Assembly (NCBI RefSeq): GCF_048269565.1
Contig: NZ_JBLXIK010000001.1
Location: 496,001 to 560,000 of the forward strand
Direction of reading: 5' to 3'
DNA from: Maricaulis sp048269565
GTDB lineage: Bacteria; Pseudomonadota; Alphaproteobacteria; Caulobacterales; Maricaulaceae
Length of the DNA: 64,000 bases
Under the pieces are notes generated by a model, which worked only from the letters and a program-made list of their open reading frames with translations, made no database searches and had not been told where the DNA came from. The position numbers and the translations under genes are program-made. Positions 36,545 through 45,750 of this stretch are shown in pieces (position 1 is the first letter of the stretch; each line of letters begins with the position of its first letter).

Positions 36545-37000
36545 CTAGCCGGTCAGCGGGGTTGCGAGGCGGGTCGCAGTCGCACGGGTCACCGCCTCGA
36601 CGGCGGCATCGAAGGCCAGCATGATCGACTGGTGCCGCGCCGGATAGGCGCGCGCGCTTTGCAGCAATTGCAGCTCGGCGAAACGGCCACGCGGGGCCGG
36701 GCCGGATTGTTTCAGCATCGTCTTGAGACTGTCGCGCGCCAGTTCCAGTTCGCGCAGCGAGGCGCCGACCGCCGCACGGGCCAGGATCGAGGCCGAGGCC
36801 TGCCCCAGCGCGCAGGCTTTCACCCGCAGGGCGAGATCGGCGATATGGCCGGACTGCACGATGACATCGAGCTCGACCTCCGAGCCGCACAGGCGCGAGA
36901 CCTTGCGCACGGAGGCTTGCGGCCGCGCCAGGCGTCCGATGCGCGGAATATCCGCAGCGAGCCGAAGAACGGCGTTGGAATAAAGATCGTCTGTCATCAC
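36545..37000 (-). CDS. NifU/IscU-like iron–sulfur scaffold protein
   Basis: This 151-residue protein shows the IscU fold with VSRLCGSEVELDV (first Cys near 38) and VKACALGQASASILA (second Cys near 63). The third ligand Cys of IscU is not visible; the matching part reads SARAYPARHQSIMLAF. This version is frequent next to yidD and folE in alphaproteobacteria and is annotated as a scaffold protein. Whether it still assembles clusters is open. Confidence 0.82.
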   Translation of the reverse strand: MMTDDLYSNAVLRLAADIPRIGRLARPQASVRKVSRLCGSEVELDVIVQSGHIADLALRVKACALGQASASILARAAVGASLRELELARDSLKTMLKQSGPAPRGRFAELQLLQSARAYPARHQSIMLAFDAAVEAVTRATATRLATPLTG

Positions 37001-37077
37001 GCGGTGAATGTAGGCGTTTTTGCGCTGCAGCGCCAGATGTGCGCGGCGGGTGCGACGATACCGATCAGGTGGCGACC

Positions 37078-37374
37078 CTATTCCTCATCATCATCCGCAG
37101 CCAGCTCATCGGTTTCGTCGAGCTCATCCTCGTCGAGATAGGTCGGCTCGGTGCGGCCGAGCACTTCGGGGATATCGCCCAGATCGGCCGGATCAACGTC
37201 CTCGGGACACCAGGCCTCGTCGATCTCGACATTCCAGAAACCCTCGGCCTGGGCCGCGCCGGCGGCGAGCTGGCAGGCCTGGCCCTTGTCGGCAGCGACG
37301 ACACCATAGGTGACGAAGCCCTCACCGACGGCATCCTCGACCTGGACCAGGACGTTGAAACCGGTCAGCGCCAT
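37078..37374 (-). CDS. Small acidic hypothetical protein
   Basis: This 98-residue protein consists of a folded N-terminal part (about 1–60, TGFNVLVQVEDAVGEGFVTY, with two Cys) followed by a very acidic tail (DEDELDETDELAADDDEE). It starts within the cysS stop (ATGA overlap), indicating translational coupling. I recognise no family. The acidic tail might act in regulation or binding of a basic partner. Confidence 0.72.
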   Translation of the reverse strand: MALTGFNVLVQVEDAVGEGFVTYGVVAADKGQACQLAAGAAQAEGFWNVEIDEAWCPEDVDPADLGDIPEVLGRTEPTYLDEDELDETDELAADDDEE

Positions 37375-38765
37375 CAGGCCTGCTCCAGCTTGCGCCAGGT
37401 GGAACCTTCCGGGCCGTCATCGACCTGGACATTGAGCGCCGTCAGCTCGGCGCGCACGGCGTCGGCTGCGGCCCAGTCCTTGGTCTCGCGGGCGATCTGG
37501 CGCTTGACGATCAGATCATCGATCGCGGCGCGTTCGGCGGCATCGAGTTCATTGAGGCCGAACCATTCATCCGGGTCGCCCTGGCCGATACCGAGCAGTG
37601 CGCCGGCAGCAAGCAGCTCACCCTTGGCGCTGGCCTTGGCCTCGTCAGTTTCGGCCTTGTTGGCCTCGCCGGCGATCTGGAACAGTTCCGACAGCGCCTT
37701 TGGTGTGTTGAGGTCATCATAAAGCGCCTCGAGGAAGGCTTCGGGTGCCCCGGTCTCGGCAGCTTCGACATCGCCGAGCCGGCGCAGCACGCCATAGATG
37801 CGATCCAGTGCCCGGCGGGTCTTGGTCAGCAGGTCGGTGGTCCAGGTCAGCGGCGCGCGGTAATGCGCCGTCAGCAGCGCATAGCGCAGCACCTCGCCGG
37901 AATAGCGCTCCGTGAGGTCATGAACGAGCTGAACATTGCCGAGCGATTTCGACATCTTGTCGGTGCCCATGGTGAGGAAGCCGTTATGGAGCCAGTAATT
38001 GGCCATCGGCGCACCGTCATGGGCGCAGACCGACTGGGCAATCTCGTTCTCATGGTGCGGGAAGACGAGATCGACGCCGCCGCCATGGATATCGATCGTG
38101 TCGCCGAGATGCGCCGCCGTCATGGCCGAGCATTCCAGATGCCAGCCCGGACGGCCGCGGCCCCACTGGCTGTCCCAGCCCGGCTCGTCATCGGCGGCCG
38201 GCTTCCACAGCACGAAATCGGCCGGATTGCGCTTGTAGGAGGCCACCTCCACGCGGGCGCCAGCGATCATCTCGTCGAGATCGCGATTGGAGAGCTTGCC
38301 GTATTTCTCATAGGAATCGACATCGAACAGGACATGCCCGTCCGCCTCATAGGCATGGCCGCCATAAACCAGGGACTGGATCATGCCGATCATCGGACCA
38401 ATATGCTCGGTCGCCTTGGGCGTTATGGTCGGCGGCAAGGCCCCCAGCGCCGCCATGTCGGCGTTGTAAATCGCTGCGAATTTTTCGGTGATCTCGGAGA
38501 TCGGTTCGCCGAGATCCTTGGCCGCGGCGATGATCTTGTCGTCAACATCGGTGATATTGCGCGCATAGACGACGTGATCCACCCCGAATTCCCGACGTAG
38601 AATACGAAACAGGACGTCAAAGACGACGACCGGACGCGCATTGCCGATATGGGCGTAGTTATAAACCGTCGGGCCGCAGACATACATCGTCACCCGGTCC
38701 GGATCGATCGGTTCGAACGGGCGCTTGTGACGGGCCATCGTGTCGAAAAGGGTGAGGGATGCCAT
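37374..38765 (-). CDS. cysS: Cysteinyl-tRNA synthetase
   Basis: This 463-residue class I synthetase has the zinc-site CGPTVYNYAHIGNARP (Cys30, HIGH-type HIGN 39–42), WHLECSAM (second zinc Cys), HHENEIAQS and the KMSKSLGN loop near 270. The C-terminal DALR-like helical domain is complete. It charges tRNA-Cys. An inverted repeat lies in the gap upstream, shared with the divergent folE gene. Confidence 0.97.
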   Translation of the reverse strand: MASLTLFDTMARHKRPFEPIDPDRVTMYVCGPTVYNYAHIGNARPVVVFDVLFRILRREFGVDHVVYARNITDVDDKIIAAAKDLGEPISEITEKFAAIYNADMAALGALPPTITPKATEHIGPMIGMIQSLVYGGHAYEADGHVLFDVDSYEKYGKLSNRDLDEMIAGARVEVASYKRNPADFVLWKPAADDEPGWDSQWGRGRPGWHLECSAMTAAHLGDTIDIHGGGVDLVFPHHENEIAQSVCAHDGAPMANYWLHNGFLTMGTDKMSKSLGNVQLVHDLTERYSGEVLRYALLTAHYRAPLTWTTDLLTKTRRALDRIYGVLRRLGDVEAAETGAPEAFLEALYDDLNTPKALSELFQIAGEANKAETDEAKASAKGELLAAGALLGIGQGDPDEWFGLNELDAAERAAIDDLIVKRQIARETKDWAAADAVRAELTALNVQVDDGPEGSTWRKLEQA

Positions 38766-38840
38766 GGGGATTTTCCGTTCGCTCGATGGGTCGGTGCTGA
38801 AAAAAGTAATGCTCGGGTGCGGTCATATCATTGGAATTGC

Positions 38841-38869
38841 CGCAGGGAAGGCCTAAATGCTTCCCTGCG
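38841..38869. repeat. 10-bp perfect inverted repeat in the cysS–folE divergent region
   Basis: CGCAGGGAAG (38841–38850) is repeated inverted at 38860–38869 with a 9-bp spacer. It lies 76 bp before cysS and 130 bp before folE. There is no T tract on either side, so an operator or a leader hairpin is more likely than a terminator. Confidence 0.45.
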
Positions 38870-38998
38870 CGCAAGCGTGGACACGGTGGGTATACGGATT
38901 TGGCTGCGAAAGCACCAACCTGACCATCCCCGATCCGGAAACCGGCACTACGGAATCTGCATCCAACAGGCAGAGCCGACCCGACAACGAAAGGATCC

Positions 38999-39622
38999 AT
39001 GGAGATGGACGCTGTGACACCTGAATCTGCACGCATGCCCGCAACCACGCCTGCCCGTCCCTCGCGTCACGAGGCCGAGGAAGCCGTGCGCACCCTGATC
39101 GCCTGGGCTGGCGATGACCCGGCCCGCGAAGGCCTGCTCGACACCCCCAAACGTGTCGCCAAAGCCTGGGAAGAATGGTTCTCCGGCTATGGTGCCGACC
39201 CGGCCAGCGCACTCGGCAAGACCTTTGAGGATGTGCAGGGCTATGACGACATGGTCATGCTGACCAATATCGATGTCGAGAGCCATTGCGAACACCACCT
39301 CGCGCCGATCATGGGTGTCGCGCACGTCGCCTACCTGCCGTCGGCCGCCGTTGTCGGCATTTCCAAGATTGCCCGCGTCGTCGAGATCTTCTCCAAGCGC
39401 ATGCAGACCCAGGAAACCATGACAGCGCAGATTGCCGGTGCGTTGAACGACGCGATGCAACCGCGCGGCGTCGCGGTCTTCATCGACGCCAAACACCAGT
39501 GCATGACCACACGCGGCGTCCACCATCCCAATGTGTCGACCATCACCTCGACCTTCACCGGCGAGTTCAAGACCGACGCCAATCTGCGCGACCGTTTCAT
39601 GCGTCTCGCCGAAAAGGCCTGA
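38999..39622 (+). CDS. folE: GTP cyclohydrolase I
   Basis: This 207-residue enzyme converts GTP to dihydroneopterin triphosphate, the first step of folate synthesis. Zinc ligands are visible in IDVESHCEHHLAPIMGVAHV (Cys97, His100) and KHQCMTTRGV (Cys near 168). The N-terminus (about 1–22) is a variable Pro/Ala extension. AAAGGATCC precedes the ATG; a second ATG two codons later is also possible. A 3' hairpin (39649–39688) may end the transcript. Confidence 0.96.
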   Translation: MEMDAVTPESARMPATTPARPSRHEAEEAVRTLIAWAGDDPAREGLLDTPKRVAKAWEEWFSGYGADPASALGKTFEDVQGYDDMVMLTNIDVESHCEHHLAPIMGVAHVAYLPSAAVVGISKIARVVEIFSKRMQTQETMTAQIAGALNDAMQPRGVAVFIDAKHQCMTTRGVHHPNVSTITSTFTGEFKTDANLRDRFMRLAEKA

Positions 39623-39648
39623 CCAATCTCTCCATTGAAGGCAGCATG

Positions 39649-39688
39649 ATTGACGCATTGTTGGCGAATACCGCCATAATGCGTCAAT
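39649..39688. repeat. Large interrupted palindrome between folE and hipB
   Basis: ATTGACGCAT (39649–39658) is inverted at 39679–39688, and within it TGGCG (39662–39666) pairs with CGCCA (39672–39676), so the whole 40 bp can fold as one near-complete stem. A TTGACG (39650–39655) and an AT-rich CATAAT (39675–39680), 19 bp apart, overlap it and could be a promoter. It may be a HipB operator or the folE terminator; no T tract follows. Confidence 0.5.
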
Positions 39689-39723
39689 TATGAATCTTTA
39701 TAAGATTGCTTAAAAGTCGCGAA

Positions 39724-39763
39724 ATTGCTACATTAACGCGCAAAGATGAGTTAATGTAGCAAT
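39724..39763. promoter_or_regulatory. 14-bp perfect inverted repeat at the hipB start, candidate operator
   Basis: ATTGCTACATTAAC (39724–39737) is exactly inverted at 39750–39763 with a 12-bp spacer, ending one base before the hipB ATG (39765). The right arm covers the region where the ribosome-binding site should be. HipB-type antitoxins autorepress through palindromes in this position, so binding of HipB–HipA here is a strong inference. As RNA the stem could also mask the start. Confidence 0.65.
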
Positions 39764-39764
39764 C

Positions 39765-40118
39765 ATGGAACATTCCGAAAAGAGTTCTCAGCCAACATCC
39801 CGGATCATCGAGTCTCTCGGCATCCGCCTCGAAGCCTACCGGATATCGCGTGGCATCAAACAGGCCGACCTCGCGGACAAGGCCGGAATTTCCCGCTCGA
39901 CGCTGATGCGGCTTGAGGCTGGCACCAGCGGCACGATCGACACACTGGTCCGCGTGCTGCAGGCGCTCGACCTCACCGACCGCTTGGCCGACCTCGTCCC
40001 CGATGCCGCGCTCAGCCCGCTCGACCCGATGAGCGAGACCGGCCAGCGCCGCCAGCGCGTCCGCGAGCGCAAGACGGACCCGGCGCCGTGGAGCTGGGAT
40101 GACGGGCCCGACCAATGA
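39765..40118 (+). CDS. XRE-family antitoxin, HipB-like
   Basis: This 117-residue protein has a Cro/C1-type helix-turn-helix (about 19–70; RISRGIKQADLADKAGISRS is the first HTH, with RLEAGTSGTIDTLVRVLQAL following). A charged C-terminal tail (about 85–117, RRQRVRERKTDP) probably contacts the toxin. Its stop overlaps the hipA start (ATGA). It would neutralise HipA and repress the operon through the palindromes upstream. Confidence 0.88.
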   Translation: MEHSEKSSQPTSRIIESLGIRLEAYRISRGIKQADLADKAGISRSTLMRLEAGTSGTIDTLVRVLQALDLTDRLADLVPDAALSPLDPMSETGQRRQRVRERKTDPAPWSWDDGPDQ

Positions 40119-41428
40119 GCGAGACACCCAACACCCGCGCCAGGGTCAATCTGTGGGGCCGGATGATCGGTGCCGTCGTCTGGGATGCGGCCCGTGATGT
40201 CGCCGTGTTCGAATACACACCGGAATTTGCCGCCTCGCGCATCGAGGTCGCGCCGCTGACCATGCCCTTGCGGCGCGGCGTCTATGACTTCCCCGCCCTG
40301 CCCCGCGAAACCTTCAAGGGCCTGCCCGGCCTGCTCGCCGACAGCCTGCCGGACAAGTTCGGCAATCTTCTGATCAATCGCTGGCTCGCCGAGCAGGGCC
40401 GCACGCCCGACAGTTTCAACCCGGTCGAGCGGCTCTGCTATACCGGCACGCGCGGCATGGGCGCCTTGGAATTCGAACCCTCGCGCGGCGCGCCGGGTCA
40501 GACCGGGCGGGCGGTCGATATTGCACCACTGGTCGAACTGGCCGCACGTGTCATCCACGACCGCCAGACCCTCGGTGGCATGTTTGATGGCGTGAACGAT
40601 CACGATGCCCTGCGCGACATCCTGCGCGTCGGCACCTCGGCCGGCGGCGCCCGCGCCAAGGCGGTGCTGGCCTGGAACGAAACGACAGGCGAATTTCACT
40701 CCGGCCAGGTCGAAACCGGATCCGGCTTCACCCATTGGCTGGTGAAATTCGATGGCGTCAGCGGCAATGCCGACAAGGAAATCGCCGACCCGCTCGGCTA
40801 TGGCCGGCTGGAATATGCCTGCCACCTGCTGGCGCTTGAAGCCGGTATCGAGATGAGCCCTTCGCGCCTGCACGAGGAAGGTGGCCGCGCCCACTTCATG
40901 ACCCGGCGCTTTGACCGTACCGACACCGGCGGAAAACTGCACATGCAGTCGCTGTGCGCGATGCGGCATTTCGATTTCAACCTGCCGCGCGCCTATTCCT
41001 ATGAACAGGCAATCGAGACCATCCGCCTGCTCGGCCTCGGCCCCGAGGCGATCGAGCAACAGGTACGCCGCGCCTTGCTCAATATCGTCATCCGCAACCA
41101 GGACGACCACGTCAAGAATATCGCCTATCTGATGGACAAGACCGGCCAGTGGCGGCTCGCGCCGGCCTTCGATGTCGTCTACGCCCACAACCCCGATGGC
41201 CAGTGGACGTATCAGCACCAGATGTCGCTGGCCGGCAAGACTAGGGGTTTTGAACTTGAGGACCTGCTGAGCTTCGCACGCTATGCCGACATCAAGCCGG
41301 CCAAGCTCAGGCGGATACTCGGCGAGATCCTCGCGGCCGCAGACAACTGGCCGGCGCACGCCCGGATGGCCGAAGTCCCGGACGGACTCGCGCAGCGCGC
41401 CCGGGCCGGGTTCAGACTGACGTTCTGA
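40115..41428 (+). CDS. hipA: Type II toxin HipA-like Ser/Thr kinase
   Basis: This 437-residue HipA-family kinase has the HipA_N domain (about 10–110, ending YTGTRGMGALEFEP) and the kinase domain with the ATP loop GTSAGGARAKAVLAWN, catalytic motif RNQDDHVKNIAYLMD and metal-binding APAFDVVYAHN. E. coli HipA phosphorylates glutamyl-tRNA synthetase and causes persistence; the target here is unknown. All key kinase residues appear intact, so the toxin should be active. It converges on the phosphatase gene with a four-base gap. Confidence 0.92.
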   Translation: MSETPNTRARVNLWGRMIGAVVWDAARDVAVFEYTPEFAASRIEVAPLTMPLRRGVYDFPALPRETFKGLPGLLADSLPDKFGNLLINRWLAEQGRTPDSFNPVERLCYTGTRGMGALEFEPSRGAPGQTGRAVDIAPLVELAARVIHDRQTLGGMFDGVNDHDALRDILRVGTSAGGARAKAVLAWNETTGEFHSGQVETGSGFTHWLVKFDGVSGNADKEIADPLGYGRLEYACHLLALEAGIEMSPSRLHEEGGRAHFMTRRFDRTDTGGKLHMQSLCAMRHFDFNLPRAYSYEQAIETIRLLGLGPEAIEQQVRRALLNIVIRNQDDHVKNIAYLMDKTGQWRLAPAFDVVYAHNPDGQWTYQHQMSLAGKTRGFELEDLLSFARYADIKPAKLRRILGEILAAADNWPAHARMAEVPDGLAQRARAGFRLTF

Positions 41429-41432
41429 CGCC

Positions 41433-43136
41433 CTAACCGACCCGTTCGGCCATCGACACCTCGCCGCCCATCGCCGGGCGCATCCGCCACTGGCTGTCGA
41501 GGCCCGCGCGATAGTCGCGGCTGTCGATCGTGTCGACAGTAACGAAATCGGCCAACGCCTCGTTCGGGGTCAGGGTCAGCCGGATATAACCATGATCGAC
41601 CATATTGCACCGGGCGACATCGCTATTGGCCTCGCGCAGCATCTTGCCGTAGTCGACGCCGGGCGCTTCAAAGCCGGAGAAGGGCGCCGGGCTGGTGACA
41701 GAGGAGCCGACCAGTTCGGTGCCGACACGGCGGCCATTGGCATCGAGCAGGTCATTGGCCCAGAAGGAATGGACATCGCCGGTGACGGTGATGACATCAG
41801 CGCCGACCTCTTCAAGCGCGGCATAAAGACGTTCGCGCTCGGCCGGATAGCCATCCCACATATCGAGATTGAACGGCACTTCGAACCGGGTGCGCATGAT
41901 GAAATTGCGCGCAAACTCGCTGTCCCGCGTCACAAACCAGCGCAGCCAGGCCGGCATTTCGGTGGCGAAATTGGGGAAATTGACCCGCGCCATGATCACC
42001 TGGTTGCCGAGAATGCGCCACGGCTTGCCGGCCGCAACCGAGGCCGCACAGGCGTCACGAATGCCGGCGATCTGTTCGGCACCAAGCAGGGTGCGGCTCT
42101 CCTCACCGACGACATCGCGCTTCCAGGCAGCGACCGCAGCAAGGACTTCCGGATCGCTGTCATCGGCGTCCGAAGGCACCGGGAAACTGTCGAGCGTGAT
42201 TTGCGGATCGCGATCGACCAGCCGGGATTCCAGCATCACCAGCGTGGCGAGATCACCGATCTCATAGGCACCATAGCGCTGGCGATTATCGCCTTCCGGC
42301 TCACGTGTCGGGGTCCAGTCATACCAAGCGCGCAGCGCGGCGGTGCGGCGATCATCCCAACTGCCTTCGCCCTCATTATGGTTCTGGGCGCCATCGCGAT
42401 GGCTGTCATTGGCGGTCTCGTGGTCATCCCAGGTCATGATCCACGGCGCAGCAGCGTGCAGCGCCTGCAGGTCCGGATCGGTCTTGTACTGGGCGTGGCG
42501 GGCGACGTAATCGGCCGCCGAGACCATTTCATGCACCGGATCGGGCACACGATTGAGCGCCTCGGCATTGCCGGTCGCATACTGGCCCATCGCGTACTCA
42601 TAGAGATAATCGCCGAGGTGGAGGACGAGATCGAGGCCGCCATTCTCCGCCGCTTCACGATAGACATTGAAATGCCCGGCCGGGAAGTTGGAACAGGACA
42701 TCACACCGATCGTATAGGTGTCGACGGCACCGGCCGGGAGGGTGCGCGTCGTGCCGACCGGCGAATAGGTATCGTCGAGACGGAAACGGTAGAAATAGGC
42801 GCGGCCCGGCTCAAGCCCGGTCGCCAGGACCTTCAGCGTCCCCAGCCGCTGCATCATGACATAGCGGATGTCCTCACCACTCTCGAATACGATGTTGTCG
42901 AACGCCGGATCGGTCGCGACCTCGACGCCACGATAGCCGCCGCCATCATTGGTCAGGGCCGTCCACAGCATGATGCTCGTCTGATCCGGATCGCCGGAGG
43001 CAACACCATGACGGAACGGGCCATCCGTGCTGGCTGGCTGGAAGACATCAATACGCGGCGCACAGGCCCCAGCGGCGAGGGAGGTGCCTGCAGCGCCCAT
43101 CAGTGCGGCACGCCGCGTCAGCTTCATCTTGCTCAT
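41433..43136 (-). CDS. PhoD-like alkaline phosphatase, Tat-exported
   Basis: This 567-residue protein has a Tat signal (TRRAALMGAAGTSLAAGA) with a possible lipid-linked Cys after GA (GACAPR). An N-terminal beta domain (FRHGVASGDPDQTSIMLWTA) precedes the metallophosphatase core: VMSCSNFPAGHFNVYREAAE, LHLGDYLYEY, TWDDHETANDS and VTGDVHSFWANDL. PhoD enzymes hydrolyse phosphodiesters and monoesters using calcium and iron. It lies downstream of a TonB-dependent receptor with a PhoB-like site, matching phosphate scavenging. Confidence 0.94.
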   Translation of the reverse strand: MSKMKLTRRAALMGAAGTSLAAGACAPRIDVFQPASTDGPFRHGVASGDPDQTSIMLWTALTNDGGGYRGVEVATDPAFDNIVFESGEDIRYVMMQRLGTLKVLATGLEPGRAYFYRFRLDDTYSPVGTTRTLPAGAVDTYTIGVMSCSNFPAGHFNVYREAAENGGLDLVLHLGDYLYEYAMGQYATGNAEALNRVPDPVHEMVSAADYVARHAQYKTDPDLQALHAAAPWIMTWDDHETANDSHRDGAQNHNEGEGSWDDRRTAALRAWYDWTPTREPEGDNRQRYGAYEIGDLATLVMLESRLVDRDPQITLDSFPVPSDADDSDPEVLAAVAAWKRDVVGEESRTLLGAEQIAGIRDACAASVAAGKPWRILGNQVIMARVNFPNFATEMPAWLRWFVTRDSEFARNFIMRTRFEVPFNLDMWDGYPAERERLYAALEEVGADVITVTGDVHSFWANDLLDANGRRVGTELVGSSVTSPAPFSGFEAPGVDYGKMLREANSDVARCNMVDHGYIRLTLTPNEALADFVTVDTIDSRDYRAGLDSQWRMRPAMGGEVSMAERVG

Positions 43137-43240
43137 TTCATTCTCCCCTACCGACGGTTTGCCCGCTGCCTATACCCGCGTGAGGCGGGATTGTTGCGTG
43201 ATCACGGCAGCAAGGCGAGTCGCTTTGCAAGTTGCAAGGA

Positions 43241-43278
43241 AGGGCGCGCCGGCGCCAGGCCTGTGCGTGGCGCGCCCT
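43241..43278 (-). terminator. Hairpin between receptor and phosphatase genes
   Basis: AGGGCGCGCC (43241–43250) pairs with 43269–43278 across an 18-base loop. On the minus strand it is followed by TTCCTT, so it may end or attenuate receptor transcripts before the phosphatase gene. Confidence 0.5.
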
Positions 43279-43308
43279 CCCCTGTAATCGGCGCCTGAAT
43301 GCGCGCGC

Positions 43309-45681
43309 CTAGAAGTCCATGCCGATACGCGCACCCCAGAGCAGCGGCGAACCGGCGATGAAGGTCGGGATACCGAAGGAACCGCCGGTATTGCCGGCAT
43401 CGATCAGATAGGCCTCATCGGTGAGGTTGGAGCCATAGATTTCGGCATGATAGCGCTCATCGGCCGTTTCAAACCGGATGCGGGCATTGAGCAGACCATA
43501 GGCCTTTTGGGTGAGAATGCCGCCGAAGCGGTCATTGTCATTGTCGAAATAGATGCGCGACTGCCAGCTATAGCTCGGCAGGAAGCTCACCCGGCCCCAA
43601 TCGCCCTCGGCAAGGCTCACATTCAGTCCGAACGAGGCGGAGTGTTCCGGCGCATAGCGGAAGGTATTGCCCGCCAGTTCCAGCGCATTGCCGGCATCAT
43701 CGGTGTCATCGAAGGTCGCCGAGTTATAGGCATAGGTCGCATACGCGCTGACCCGGTCGCCAAATTCGTATTCGCCCTGCAGTTCAAGGCCATACTGGGT
43801 CGCGCTGCCGGCATTATCGACAACAAAGCTGACCTGGTTGGGGTCGAAACGGGTGGTCTGGAAATTCTCGTATTCGGAATAGAAGATCGAGCCCGACACC
43901 GAACCGGCGCCGAAGGTCCAGAAAGCCCCGGCCTCGACCGAGTCGACGATTTCCGCCGGTGAGGTCGAGAACATGCTCGCCGACGAGCTGTCGAGCGAGA
44001 TCACATCGGGGCGGCGTCCACGGGCATAGCTGATCCAGGTATTGATCTGGTCGGTGAGCGCGTAGGACGCGGCGAAACGCCAGGTGAAGTCATCGAACTC
44101 ACCCGATTGCGACACTTCCGCACCGCCGGGCGTGGCCGGCAAGATGAGCGTATCGGCGAAGGTGACGAAATTCGGCCCGGCGATATTGCGGCCATAGCCC
44201 GAAGAGGTCTTGTCCTCATAGGTCCAGCGCAGGCCGGCGGTCAGCGTCAGGCGATCATTCACCTCATAGGAGGCATCGGCGAAGATGTCATAGGACGTGG
44301 TTTCGCCGGAGTTGGAGCCCTCTTCGACGTAGAGGTCGCGCAACGGCACCAGCTGGCCCTGACCCAGCAGGGCCGCCACGGAATAAGGGAAGGGGTTATA
44401 GGGGTTGGCCAGCTGCACGCCCGGGAAGCCATTGAGCGCCAGCAGGCCTTCCAGCTGCGCCACGCTGGCGCCGAAGCCGGCGGCCAGTGTCGGGGCCAGC
44501 AAGGCCTGGATCTGGGCTTCATTGAGCCCGACCGGAATGCGCTGAGTGCCGGTTTCGTGGAAGGCAAGCACGCCAACCGAACCGGTCCACTGGCCACCAT
44601 TATCATAAGAGAAACGGAATTCCTGGCTCGCCTGCTCGCCGGTCGCGTCTTCACCGATCACGACCATGGGCAGGGCCGAGCCTTCGGGGTCGAAGATCTC
44701 GACCGAGTCAAAATCGCGCCAGCCGGTGATCGAGGATAGCGTCCAGGCATCATTGAGATCGAGCGTCGCCAGCGCCGTAACACCGCGCACCGTCCGCTCG
44801 AGACCGAGTTCGCGGTCGCCTTCAAACCCGGCGATCGAGTTCAGGGCCGCCGGCGTGAACGGATCGGTATCGCCGCCGGGAACCGGAAATGTGCCCGATT
44901 TGAAGGAGGTGCCTGGAGGCGTGTCTTCCTGGTAATTGGCGATCAGGTCAAAGGAGAAGCGCTCATTGGGCTGGCCCGAGAGCACGGCACGTGCCGCCCA
45001 GGTGTCGCGACCCTGCAGGGCGCGGCCACCGAGGGCATTGTCGATATAACCGTCACGCTCGCGGCTGACGACGGCGAAGCGAAGGCCGTAATCCTCGGCG
45101 AGGCGGAAATTGACATGGCCGCGCACTTCGCGCTGGCCGTCATTGCCGGCGCCGATTTCCGCGGAGGCGGAGAATTCATCATCGGCCTTGTTCTGGATGA
45201 TGTTGATCCCGCCGATCAGGGCGCCACGACCGAACAGGGTTGGCTGCGGGCCCTTGGCGACTTCGACGCGTTCGATATCGAACAATTCGATATAGGAGCC
45301 GCGCGAGCGGGTGATGGAAACACCGTCCTGGAAGACCGCGACGCGGGTTTCCGACGTCGCTTCACCACTGTCGGTGGTGATACCACGGATCGAATAGCCG
45401 GTATTGTTGGGGCTCTGTTCCTGCACGATCAGGCCGGGCGTGAAGGCGGCGAGATCCTCGAAATCCTGGATATCAAGCGCGGCCAGCAATTCGGCATCAA
45501 AGGCGGTGACATTGACGGGCACATCGGCGAGGGATTGCTCGCGGAACTGGGTCGTGACGCGGATAATCTCGACATTGCTGCCCGGGGCCGCGGCCTCGGA
45601 CTCTTGCGCCTGAGCGCCTGCAGCAAAAACGAGCGCGGCGGTCGCGGCAGCTGCGCAAAGTAGATGGGCCTTGAAAGTCAT
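43309..45681 (-). CDS. TonB-dependent receptor
   Basis: This 790-residue outer-membrane receptor has a signal peptide (MTFKAHLLCAAAATAALVFA, ending AQAQ). A TonB-box-like stretch (EIIRVTTQFREQSL) is followed by the plug (DVPVNVTAFDAELLAALDIQ, with YSIRGITTDSGEA) and a 22-strand barrel ending WGARIGMDF. The start follows AGGGGACG. Four PhoB-like half-sites begin 70 bp upstream and a PhoD-like phosphatase follows, so an organophosphate or phosphate-linked ligand is inferred. It is typical of the Caulobacter/Sphingomonas-type receptors. Confidence 0.93.
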   Translation of the reverse strand: MTFKAHLLCAAAATAALVFAAGAQAQESEAAAPGSNVEIIRVTTQFREQSLADVPVNVTAFDAELLAALDIQDFEDLAAFTPGLIVQEQSPNNTGYSIRGITTDSGEATSETRVAVFQDGVSITRSRGSYIELFDIERVEVAKGPQPTLFGRGALIGGINIIQNKADDEFSASAEIGAGNDGQREVRGHVNFRLAEDYGLRFAVVSRERDGYIDNALGGRALQGRDTWAARAVLSGQPNERFSFDLIANYQEDTPPGTSFKSGTFPVPGGDTDPFTPAALNSIAGFEGDRELGLERTVRGVTALATLDLNDAWTLSSITGWRDFDSVEIFDPEGSALPMVVIGEDATGEQASQEFRFSYDNGGQWTGSVGVLAFHETGTQRIPVGLNEAQIQALLAPTLAAGFGASVAQLEGLLALNGFPGVQLANPYNPFPYSVAALLGQGQLVPLRDLYVEEGSNSGETTSYDIFADASYEVNDRLTLTAGLRWTYEDKTSSGYGRNIAGPNFVTFADTLILPATPGGAEVSQSGEFDDFTWRFAASYALTDQINTWISYARGRRPDVISLDSSSASMFSTSPAEIVDSVEAGAFWTFGAGSVSGSIFYSEYENFQTTRFDPNQVSFVVDNAGSATQYGLELQGEYEFGDRVSAYATYAYNSATFDDTDDAGNALELAGNTFRYAPEHSASFGLNVSLAEGDWGRVSFLPSYSWQSRIYFDNDNDRFGGILTQKAYGLLNARIRFETADERYHAEIYGSNLTDEAYLIDAGNTGGSFGIPTFIAGSPLLWGARIGMDF

Positions 45682-45750
45682 GGAACGTCCCCTGTTCACG
45701 GTACGGAATAGCCAGCCATATCTGGTTCCCGCCCGGCCTACGCGCTGGAT

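Noticed and set aside
41592..43298. 568-codon plus-strand frame opposite the PhoD-like phosphatase
   Set aside because: Antisense to a well-supported enzyme with all metal-binding motifs; composition is that of a shadow frame.
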